Below, one piece after another: positions 1 through 7,180 of a stretch of DNA of 11,807 nucleotides. Each line of letters opens with the position of its first letter. Positions within the stretch are counted from its first letter, which is position 1. Where the stretch lies: the NCBI GenBank assembly GCA_023429855.1, contig JAEZDB010000241.1, positions 1-11,807 on the forward strand, written 5' to 3'. Both the position numbers and the translations under genes were made by a program. The notes beneath the pieces are model-generated. The model made no database searches. It was not told the DNA's origin and saw only the letters and a list, made by a program, of their open reading frames with translations. This stretch comes from Actinomycetes bacterium (GTDB lineage Bacteria > Actinomycetota > Thermoleophilia > Solirubrobacterales > Solirubrobacteraceae).

Positions 1-102
1 CGCCCCCGGCTCGGGCGCCGGTCGGTCGGCGAGCGCTTCCCCGGCAGCCCGCCGATGCGGGGTCGCCGCCCGCTCGTGGGTACGGCGTCGTCGCGCTCGG
101 CT

Positions 103-3100
103 CTACGCGTCGCTTTCTTCGGCGTAGCGAGGCGCAAGCGCCTCCATCTGTTCCATCACGCGGACGATCGCCTGAGGCTGCTGGTCGGGCGGGTAGCCGT
201 ACTTGCGCAGGAGCCGCTTGATGCTGGCCCGAAGTTTGGCCTTCACGTCTTCGCGGACGGTCCAATCGGTGCGGGTGTCGCGGCGCATCGTCGCGACGAG
301 GTCGCGGGCGATCTGCGCGAGGACGTCGTCGCCCATCACGTCGAGCGCCGTTTCGTTCGTGGCCACTACGTCGTAGAACGCCAGCTCGTCGGTCTCTAGC
401 GGCGGCGTGAACTGCTTGCCGCGGTCGGATTCCGCGACGACCTCCTTCGCCATCTCGACGAGTTCGGCGATGACTTGGGCGGCGGTCAGCTGCTGGTTCA
501 CGTAGCGCGCCATGAGCTCGTTGACGCGCTCAGAGAACAGTTTGCGGCGGACTTCGTTACCGCGGGTCACGGCGGCGGACTGCTCCAGGATGCTGGCCTT
601 AAGCGCGTCGATCGCGAGCCGCGCCCTGCTCGGCTCTGACGCTGCCGCTTCAGCCCACGACGGGGTGAGCGCGCTCAGCTCAGGCAGCTCGAGCCCGGCA
701 TCCCGGTAGATGTCGATCACGCCAGTGGTCTGGGCGGAGGTGACGATGATGTCGCCGAGGAGCCGGCGCACGTCGTCGGGAACCGGTTGTCCGTTGGCGA
801 TTCGGTCGCGGGCATCCTCTTTGGCCATCCAGGTGCGCACTTCCTCGTGGAATCGCACCTCGGGGCGCACCTGCTCGGCGTCGGGGATGCCCGCCGCCAG
901 CGCCCAGGCTCGCGCGAGCTTGGCCGCCAGACCGCGGTACGCGTCGGCGAGCGGACGGGCCTCAGGATCGTCGGGGTCGACGTTGCCGGGCGTCAGCGGC
1001 GAGCGCAGCATGGTCATCACCTCGAGCACCGCGGTCACCCAGCCGCGTTTGGGATCGGCGTTGTACGTCGTCTTCCAGCCGTCGCCGATCAGCTCTCGCA
1101 GGAATCCGAGGACGTCGTGGAGGATCTGCGCCGCTTCTTGGGCGTCACGGCCGACCTCCAACTCGCCAGACTGCGCGGTGTCGCGGGTGAACTCCTCCAG
1201 CGCGTGTCGCAGGTTCTCGGCAAGCGGCGCATAGGCGACGAGCAGACCGTCCTGTTTGCCGCGGAAGGTGCGGTTCACACGGGCGAGGGTCTGCATGAGC
1301 AGCGCGCCCCTCATCGGCCGGTCGACATAGAGCGTGTGTAGCGGCGGCGCGTCGAAGCCGGTGAGCATCATGTCTTTGACGATCACGATCTCGAGCTCGT
1401 CGTCGGCGTCTTTGACTCGGGCCTTCACGGCTGCCGTCGCGCTCGGGCGCCGCATGTGCCGCTTGATCGACGCCGGGTCCGACGGCGTGGCCGTGTAGAC
1501 GACCTTGATGACGCCCTTGTCGTCGGCGTCGGAATGCCAGGCTGGGCGCAGCGCGACGATCTCGTCGTAGAGCTGGGCGGCGATCGACCGCGTGGCGCAG
1601 ACGATCATGGCCTTGCCGGGGCCGCCTTTGCCGTCGCGATCGCGCAGGAAGGGGTGCATGGCTTCGCGGCGCGTCTCCCAGTGGCGGACGAAGTCGGCGG
1701 CGAGCACCTTGATGCGCTCGGGTGCGCCGTAGACGGTGTCGAGGACGGCGACGCTGCGCTGCAGGCGGTCTTTGTCGGCCTCGTCGAGTCGGCCGGTCGC
1801 CTCTTCTGCGGCGTCGTCGAGGTCTTCATCGTCGACGCCGTCGGCGCGGACGAGCTGGATCAGGCGTGGCTCGAACTTGACGGGGACCGTGGCGCCGTCG
1901 GTAACGGCGCGGTGGAGATCGTAGACGTCGATGTCGTCGCCGAACACCCTGCGGGTGTCGCGCTCGGTCTCCGCGATCGGCGTGCCGGTGAACGCGATGA
2001 GTGTGGCGTGCGGCAGCGCGTTCTTGAGGTGGGCGGCGTAACCGTCGATCGAGTCGTAGTGGCTGCGGTGGGCCTCGTCGGCCATCACGATGATGTTGCG
2101 CCGGTCCGAGAGCATCGGGTGGTCGGCTCCCGACGCGCGCTCGCCTGCCGACAGACCGAACTTCTGCAGCGTGGTGAAGTAGATGCCGCCGGTCCGCCGG
2201 GCCGCGAGCTGTGTGCGCAGTTCTTCGCGCGAGCTCACCTTCTGCGGGGCTTCGGGCAGCAGCGCGCTGACCTGGAAGGCGTCGAAGAGCTGCGAGTCAA
2301 GCTCGGTGCGGTCGGTGATCACCACGATCGTGGGGTTTGCGAGCCGGGGGTGACGCAGCACTTTGGCGGTGTAGAGCTCCATCTCCATCGACTTGCCGGA
2401 GCCCTGCGTGTGCCACACCACGCCGGCGCGGCCGTCGCTGCCAACGGCGCGGACGGTGCTCGCGACGGCCTTGGTCACCGCGAAGTATTGGTGGGGTTTG
2501 GCGACGCGCTTGGCGAGGCCGCTTTCGTCTTCGTCGAAGGCGATGAAGTCGCGCAGCAGCTGCCCGAACCGCTCGACGTTGAACAGCCCGTCGAGCGTGA
2601 GCCCCAGCTCGGTGACCGGCTTGCCGTCGATGCCGGTCTCTCCAGGGCCAACGAGGTGGCCGTCGTCGTCGACGTTCCATGGCGCGAAGTGGTGCCACGG
2701 CGTGAACGGCGTGCCGTAGCGGGCGGTGATTCCGTCGGTTGCGATCACGACGGCGGCGAACCGGAACGCCATCGGGAACTCGTCGACGTACGTCTGCAGC
2801 TGGTTGAACGCACCTTCGGCGGTGGTGTTCTTGGCGCCGGCCTTCTTGAGCTCGACGATCGCGAGCGGCAGCCCGTTCACGTAGAGCACGACGTCGAAGC
2901 GGCGCTCGTGCTCGTGGCTGCGAACGGTGACCTGGTTCACCGACTGGTAGCGGTTCTTGCTCGGGTCGGCCGAGAGCACGTGGATCGTGGGGTTGACCTG
3001 CTGGCCGTGCTCGTCGACGTAGCTGACTCCGCGGTAGCCGTCGCGCAGCACGTGGTGGAGCCGGAAGTTCTCCGTGATCGCGTCCTGCGATTGCGGCGTG

Positions 3101-3321
3101 AGGATCTCGCTCGCCGCCTGCCGCAGGTACTCCGCTGGCACGTCCGGGTTGAGGTTGCGCAGCGCGGTGTCGAGCGTGCCGCGCAGCACGACGTCGTGCC
3201 ACGACTCCCGCTGCCCGGACCCCAGTGCAACTGCGCGTCCTTCGAGCGGTTCCCAGTCCAGCTCGGCGAGCGTGTCCTGGACCCAGATCTCCCAGTCCGC
3301 TTCGTTCATTCCCCCGGCCAT
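103..3321 (-). CDS. hsdR: Type I restriction enzyme, R (motor and nuclease) subunit HsdR
   Basis: This is the DNA-translocating, cleaving subunit of a type I restriction-modification complex. At 1072 residues it has normal family length. The N-terminal nuclease of the PD-(D/E)XK type is visible as D143, the ELK triad at 157-159 and a following QxxxY motif (Q174, Y178). The superfamily 2 helicase motor follows: Walker A HTQGSGKS at 304-311, DEAH at 415-418, TGTP at 445-448, TGFDAP at 654-659, and the arginine-rich QTLARVNR at 677-684. The rest is the helical C-terminal part that binds the methylase core. No key residue is missing, so it should be active. The chosen ATG follows a GAGGAGG ribosome-binding site lying over the hsdS stop. 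The in-frame ATG at residue 5 has no properly spaced site. It is the last gene of the operon, one base after hsdS, so R is made after M and S. The stop is TAG at 103-105. Confidence 0.97.
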   Translation of the reverse strand: MAGGMNEADWEIWVQDTLAELDWEPLEGRAVALGSGQRESWHDVVLRGTLDTALRNLNPDVPAEYLRQAASEILTPQSQDAITENFRLHHVLRDGYRGVSYVDEHGQQVNPTIHVLSADPSKNRYQSVNQVTVRSHEHERRFDVVLYVNGLPLAIVELKKAGAKNTTAEGAFNQLQTYVDEFPMAFRFAAVVIATDGITARYGTPFTPWHHFAPWNVDDDGHLVGPGETGIDGKPVTELGLTLDGLFNVERFGQLLRDFIAFDEDESGLAKRVAKPHQYFAVTKAVASTVRAVGSDGRAGVVWHTQGSGKSMEMELYTAKVLRHPRLANPTIVVITDRTELDSQLFDAFQVSALLPEAPQKVSSREELRTQLAARRTGGIYFTTLQKFGLSAGERASGADHPMLSDRRNIIVMADEAHRSHYDSIDGYAAHLKNALPHATLIAFTGTPIAETERDTRRVFGDDIDVYDLHRAVTDGATVPVKFEPRLIQLVRADGVDDEDLDDAAEEATGRLDEADKDRLQRSVAVLDTVYGAPERIKVLAADFVRHWETRREAMHPFLRDRDGKGGPGKAMIVCATRSIAAQLYDEIVALRPAWHSDADDKGVIKVVYTATPSDPASIKRHMRRPSATAAVKARVKDADDELEIVIVKDMMLTGFDAPPLHTLYVDRPMRGALLMQTLARVNRTFRGKQDGLLVAYAPLAENLRHALEEFTRDTAQSGELEVGRDAQEAAQILHDVLGFLRELIGDGWKTTYNADPKRGWVTAVLEVMTMLRSPLTPGNVDPDDPEARPLADAYRGLAAKLARAWALAAGIPDAEQVRPEVRFHEEVRTWMAKEDARDRIANGQPVPDDVRRLLGDIIVTSAQTTGVIDIYRDAGLELPELSALTPSWAEAAASEPSRARLAIDALKASILEQSAAVTRGNEVRRKLFSERVNELMARYVNQQLTAAQVIAELVEMAKEVVAESDRGKQFTPPLETDELAFYDVVATNETALDVMGDDVLAQIARDLVATMRRDTRTDWTVREDVKAKLRASIKRLLRKYGYPPDQQPQAIVRVMEQMEALAPRYAEESDA

Positions 3322-3322
3322 C

Positions 3323-4543
3323 TCAGACCACCTCCTCGACGCGCCGTTCGGCGTCCTTGACCGTGATGCGGCCGCTCATCAGCAACGGGAGGAGCTCGTC
3401 GCGGGTGGCGGCGAGCTGTCGGTTCTCGCGACGCAGCGCTGACTGCAGCCGCCGTAGCGGCCCAGCGTGGTCCTCGAAGTCCGCTCGTTCTGATGCGTCG
3501 GCTTGCGGGACGGGTACGTTCGCGAATTCCGCCGCACGAACGGCTGGATAGGCGCTTCCCTCGGCAACAGACTCAAGGAATTGCTGGAACCGCCTGTGCT
3601 TTGACGCTTCGTAGAGGAACGCGGGACCGCAGTCGCGCGGACTGAGCACAGCCAAACCAGTCGATGCCACCAGCAGTGGGTCGTCCTCGAGAATCAGGCA
3701 ATGCGAACGGCGGTTCGGACGTACAGTCGACCACACGGTGTCGCCTGAGGCGACTCCGCGCCGTGCTCGGCTCGGCGCCTGTTCCCAGGTTGACGTCGGC
3801 GGTAGCTCAAAATCGCCCTGACCGACCGCAGCGATATCCAGATATCGCAGTGAACCGGTAGTAGCAGGCGTGATAGTCAGCCGGTTGACATTTGCGACGG
3901 TCGCTAGCGGAGCAGTCGGCAGTGCGTCGAACCGAGCCGAGAAGAGCCGACTAACCAACTGGTCGATCCGGTGCGATACGCGGCGATTGGCCGCGATCTT
4001 ATCGTCGAGCGCCCCGAGCACCTCTGCGACCGCCCGCTGGACAGCGAGTGATGGAATGTCGAGGGGCCAGTTGCCCAGTTCGGTCAGCGGGATACGGTCC
4101 ACGGTGGCACCGCTGACGGATCTGCGCGCGATCGTGCGCTGGAACTGTGGGGCGAGCCAGGCATAGAGTAGAAAGCGCGGGTCCACTACCGACCGGTCCG
4201 GTCGCAAGAGCGCCATGCGTCGGCCTAGACAGGCGTCGAGGTCAGCGGGCATGAGAGCAGCCGACCCGAGTCGAGTCTCGTACGAGAACAACAGGTCGCC
4301 TTCGCGCGGTTGCACTCTGCGAGTCCACTGCGCAAAATCGGCGTCATCGATTCGATCGGAACGCGATAGATCGAGTCGTCCTTCGACGAGCGAGCTGATG
4401 TTCAAGAAGTACTTGGACCCGGTCGCTCTGCGCCTGGGAGTGGCGTGGGGACCGTCAAAGATCTCGCCAATATCTGATATCGATCGCGCGTTCGCCCGAC
4501 CAATTTGCGAGCCTGGCGTTCGAGCCGGCGCCTCATTTCCCAT
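3323..4543 (-). CDS. hsdS: Type I restriction enzyme, S (specificity) subunit HsdS
   Basis: This subunit chooses the bipartite DNA site for both methylation and cleavage. The 406 residues show the classic two-half layout. Target-recognition domain 1 covers roughly residues 15-160. The central conserved helix follows (about 164-200, including VQRAVAEVLGALDDKIAANR). Recognition domain 2 covers roughly 212-355. The distal conserved helix closes the protein (about 358-400, including LAATRDELLPLLMSGRI). Both halves appear intact, so it should recognise an asymmetric split site, but the bases cannot be predicted here. By eye the recognition domains are less GC-rich and less codon-biased than hsdM and hsdR, as expected for modules that are swapped between strains. 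The gene overlaps the end of rhuM by 11 bases and has a strong Shine-Dalgarno (AAGGAGG) inside rhuM. No second hsdS fragment or recombinase lies nearby in the window, so there is no sign of phase-variable shuffling. Confidence 0.95.
   Translation of the reverse strand: MGNEAPARTPGSQIGRANARSISDIGEIFDGPHATPRRRATGSKYFLNISSLVEGRLDLSRSDRIDDADFAQWTRRVQPREGDLLFSYETRLGSAALMPADLDACLGRRMALLRPDRSVVDPRFLLYAWLAPQFQRTIARRSVSGATVDRIPLTELGNWPLDIPSLAVQRAVAEVLGALDDKIAANRRVSHRIDQLVSRLFSARFDALPTAPLATVANVNRLTITPATTGSLRYLDIAAVGQGDFELPPTSTWEQAPSRARRGVASGDTVWSTVRPNRRSHCLILEDDPLLVASTGLAVLSPRDCGPAFLYEASKHRRFQQFLESVAEGSAYPAVRAAEFANVPVPQADASERADFEDHAGPLRRLQSALRRENRQLAATRDELLPLLMSGRITVKDAERRVEEVV
3831..3848. repeat. Short perfect palindrome inside hsdS
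   Basis: The sequence GCGATATC-CA-GATATCGC has 8-bp arms and a 2-bp centre. It lies in the part of hsdS coding for the start of recognition domain 2 (residues RYLDIA). It is AT-richer than its surroundings. It may be chance plus coding constraint; no function is claimed. Confidence 0.45.
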
Positions 4544-5576
4544 CGTTTGCCTCCTTCGCCTTGCGCGCCACTTGCTTCTGCGTCGCCTTCAAACTCGCGA
4601 GGTAGTCGCGCTCTGCCGCCGAGGGCTCGTCGAGTGTGCGCGTGCGGTACTCCTCAAACTGCGCTTCGGCGCGGCGGAGGGCTTCCTTGTTGCTGATCGA
4701 GCCGGCGTCCTGGAGGACGCCCTCGCCGTAGCGCTCGGCGAAGTCGTCGAGCTGGGCGATCCAGTCCTTCATGTACATGGGCTGGTGGCGCATCGCATGG
4801 AGTTCGGCGAGGTCGAAGAACGCTGAGACCATGCGGTTCAGCGTCGCGAGCTCGGTCTCGGTCAGGTAGTTCTTGGCGACGCCGACTTCTCGCCGAGCAG
4901 GCTGCTCGCCGGCGAAGACGGTCAGCCCCATGTGCGGCTTGCTGGCGTTGGCTCGCTCGGCGATCAGCTCGGCCGCGGTGTGGCCGTGCGCAGCGTAGTG
5001 GAGCTTGTTCTGCACGATCTTGAAGAACGCCTGGGACTCGCCCGTACCCGGGTCGTAGTCGACGCTCGTCGCGTAGAGGTCGAGCACCTGCCGGTAGAGC
5101 GCCTTCTCGCTCGACCGGATGTCGCGGATCCGGTCGAGCAGCTCGCGCCAGTAGTCGCCGCCGCCGGCCGACTTGAGCAGCTCGTCGTTCATGGCGAAGC
5201 CCTTGACGAGGTACTCGCGGAGCACCTCGGTGGCCCAGCGCCGGAACTGTGTGCCGCGCAGCGACCGCACGCGGTAGCCGACCGAGATAATCACGTCGAG
5301 GTTGTAGTGCCGCACGCGGTAGTTCTTGCCGTCGGCGGCAGTTGTTCGGAATTCCCGAACAACTGCCGTCTCGTCAAGTTCGCCCTCTTCGAAGACGTGC
5401 TTGATGTGCTCGCTCACGCTGGCCTTACTGGACTGAAACAGCTCGACCATCTGCGCCTGCGAAAGCCACACGGTTTCGTCCTGGAGGCGGACTTCAAGCT
5501 TCGCGCTGCCGTCGGGCGCCTGAAACAAGACGACGTCCATCGGAGCGCCAGACGCCGAGCGATTGTCGCCCTTCAT
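4533..5576 (-). CDS. RhuM-family protein embedded in the type I R-M operon
   Basis: This 347-residue protein matches the RhuM family (named after a Salmonella SPI-3 gene), whose molecular role is not established. The N-terminal half, about residues 15-135, carries the family hallmarks. These are a winged-helix-like segment around ETVWLSQAQMVELF (34-47) and KASVSEHIKHVFEEGEL (51-67), then FRTTAADGKNYRVRHYNLDVIISVGYRV, and RGTQFRRWATEVLREYLVKGF (107-127). The rest is mainly helical, with KNYLTETELATLNRMVSAFFDLAE near 235-258 and a charged C-terminus. I see no Fic HPFxxGNGR motif or nuclease motif. The start codon overlaps the hsdM stop as ATGA and has an AAGG ribosome-binding site. The 3' end overlaps hsdS, so it is translationally coupled to both. 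RhuM genes are often found inside type I R-M operons, which suggests a role tied to the system, such as regulation or an accessory DNA-binding part. A start at M13 (5540) is possible. Confidence 0.9.
   Translation of the reverse strand: MKGDNRSASGAPMDVVLFQAPDGSAKLEVRLQDETVWLSQAQMVELFQSSKASVSEHIKHVFEEGELDETAVVREFRTTAADGKNYRVRHYNLDVIISVGYRVRSLRGTQFRRWATEVLREYLVKGFAMNDELLKSAGGGDYWRELLDRIRDIRSSEKALYRQVLDLYATSVDYDPGTGESQAFFKIVQNKLHYAAHGHTAAELIAERANASKPHMGLTVFAGEQPARREVGVAKNYLTETELATLNRMVSAFFDLAELHAMRHQPMYMKDWIAQLDDFAERYGEGVLQDAGSISNKEALRRAEAQFEEYRTRTLDEPSAAERDYLASLKATQKQVARKAKEANDGK
4550..4556 (-). promoter_or_regulatory. Strong ribosome-binding site for hsdS within rhuM
   Basis: On the minus strand AAGGAGG lies 6 bases before the hsdS ATG, inside the last codons of rhuM. 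It supports the chosen hsdS start and suggests hsdS can also be initiated independently of ribosomes finishing rhuM. Confidence 0.8.
5336..5368. repeat. Perfect 14-bp inverted repeat inside rhuM
   Basis: The arms at 5336-5349 and 5355-5368 are exact reverse complements (left arm CGGCAGTTGTTCGG on the plus strand) around a 5-base centre, AATTC. One G:U step and one further G:C pair would lengthen the RNA stem to 16. It encodes RhuM residues about 70-81 (TAVVREFRTTAA). It is locally AT-rich in a GC-rich gene. It could be an operator-like site, an mRNA hairpin between hsdM and hsdS, or a coding coincidence. Confidence 0.85.
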
Positions 5577-7180
5577 GCCAGCCTTGCCAGCTGCTCGCGC
5601 ACGACCGCGTCAAGCCGCGCCGACTCATCCAGGGCAGCGGTGAGTTCGTTCGTGAGCCGCGCGATCTTCTCGTCGATCGGTTCGCTGTCTTCCGGAGCCT
5701 CCGGTGCGCCGACGTAGCGCCCGGGCGTCAACGCCCAGCCGGCGGCCTCGATCTCCTCGAGGGTCGCGGACTTACAGAAGCCCGCGACGTCGTCGTAGCT
5801 GCCCTCGGCCGACTCCCGCCCGCGCCAGTTGCGGAAGGTCCCGGCGATCCGATTGATGTCGTCATCGGAGAACGTGCGCTCGACGCGGTCGACCATGTGG
5901 CCGAGTTCCCTGGCGTCGATGAACAGCACCTCGCCCCGGCGATCCGCCGAGCCTTTGCTGCCGGCGGTCTTGTCCTTGGCGAAGAACCACACGCACACAG
6001 GGATCGCGACCGAGCGGAACAGGTTTGTCGGCATCGCGACCACGCAGGAGACGACATCGTCCTCGAGCATTGCCCGGCGGATGTCGCCCTCGCCGCCGGT
6101 GTTCGACGCCATCGTGCCGTTGGCCATCACCACCGCGGCTTCGCCCTGCACGCTGAGCTTGCTGAGGATGTGCTGCATCCACGCGTAGTTGGCGTTGCGC
6201 GCCGGCGGGACGCCGTACTTCCAGCGAGCGTCGTCTTCGCTGCGCGCCCAGTCCTTGATGTTGAACGGGGGGTTGGCCATGACGAAGTCGGCCTGGAGGT
6301 CCGGGTGGATGTCGCGCGCGAACGTGTCTTGCCAGCGCGAGCCCAGGCCACCCGAGCCGATCCCGTGGATCGCGAGGTTCATCTTGGCCAGCCGCCAGGT
6401 GCGCTCGTTGGACTCCTGCCCGTAGACCGAGATGCTGTCGCGGTCCTCGTTGTGGCGCTCCAAGAACTTCTCGGCTTGCACGAACATGCCGCCCGATCCG
6501 CAGCACGGGTCGTAGACCCGGCCCACGTGCGGCTCAAGGATCTCCACCAGCGTGCGCACGAGCACGGGCGGCGTGTAGAACTCGCCGCCGCGTTTGCCTT
6601 CGGCTTTGGCGAACTTGTCGAGGAAGTACTCGTAAACCTCGCCGAGCAGGTCGCGCGCCTTCGTCGCGCCCTGTCCGGTGAACCGCGCGGAGTTGAAGAG
6701 GTCGACGAGCTCTCCGAGCCGCCGCTGGTCGACGTTGTCGCGGCCATAGATCGTCGGCAGGGTGGCGGCGAGCGTCGGGTTGTCGTCGGCCAGCGCGCGC
6801 ATGGCCCCGTCGATCAGGTCGCCGACGCTCTGCGCGTTGTCGCTCGCCGACGCCGCAATGCCTTTCGCGTGCTCGGCGATGTAGGTCCAGCGGGCCTTCT
6901 CGCGCACCCAGAACACGCCGCGCCCGATGTACTCGTCGCGCTCTTCGAGCGTCTCGGCGATGAAGGTCTCGTCCTCGCCTTCGAGTTCGGCGGCGATCGC
7001 GTCGCGGCGCTCCTGGAACGCGTCGGACACGTACTTCAGGAACACCAACCCGAGAACGAGATCCTTGTACTGGCTGGCATCCAGCGAGCCGCGAAGCTTG
7101 TCGGCCGCCTTCCAAAGGGTGTCTTGCAGTTCCTTCGCGGTCGAGGGCGCGAGGCTGGACGGGGCTTTGGTCTTGGTCAT
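5573..7180 (-). CDS. hsdM: Type I restriction enzyme, M (N6-adenine methylase) subunit HsdM
   Basis: This subunit transfers a methyl group from S-adenosylmethionine to N6 of adenine in the site chosen by HsdS; two M and one S form the methylase. The 535 residues match the family in length and layout. An N-terminal helical domain (about 15-165, including LWKAADKLRGSLDASQYKD) is followed by the methylase domain. That domain has GGEFYTPPVLVRTLVEIL at 198-215, SAM-binding motif DPCCGSGG at 224-231 and catalytic NPPF at 303-306. Further family signatures are EAAVVMANGTM near 347-357 and the IPVCVWFF strand near 393-400. A C-terminal helix (about 500-535) should contact HsdS. All catalytic residues are present. 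The ATG overlaps the stop of the upstream methylase-like gene as ATGA, with an AAAGG ribosome-binding site 7 bases ahead. Being upstream of hsdS and hsdR lets modification be made before restriction. Confidence 0.97.
   Translation of the reverse strand: MTKTKAPSSLAPSTAKELQDTLWKAADKLRGSLDASQYKDLVLGLVFLKYVSDAFQERRDAIAAELEGEDETFIAETLEERDEYIGRGVFWVREKARWTYIAEHAKGIAASASDNAQSVGDLIDGAMRALADDNPTLAATLPTIYGRDNVDQRRLGELVDLFNSARFTGQGATKARDLLGEVYEYFLDKFAKAEGKRGGEFYTPPVLVRTLVEILEPHVGRVYDPCCGSGGMFVQAEKFLERHNEDRDSISVYGQESNERTWRLAKMNLAIHGIGSGGLGSRWQDTFARDIHPDLQADFVMANPPFNIKDWARSEDDARWKYGVPPARNANYAWMQHILSKLSVQGEAAVVMANGTMASNTGGEGDIRRAMLEDDVVSCVVAMPTNLFRSVAIPVCVWFFAKDKTAGSKGSADRRGEVLFIDARELGHMVDRVERTFSDDDINRIAGTFRNWRGRESAEGSYDDVAGFCKSATLEEIEAAGWALTPGRYVGAPEAPEDSEPIDEKIARLTNELTAALDESARLDAVVREQLARLA

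Noticed and set aside
1..102. Short GC-rich stem (1-5 with 13-17) and repeats of CGGT after the hsdR stop, as a possible operon terminator.
   Set aside because: The stem is only 5 bp, far from the stop and with no T-run, and the window edge cuts the context; not supportable.
1456..3360. Long plus-strand open frame (634 codons) opposite hsdR.
   Set aside because: It is a shadow frame produced by the strong third-position G/C bias of hsdR; the translation is a low-complexity run rich in V, A, R, D and G with no recognisable domain.
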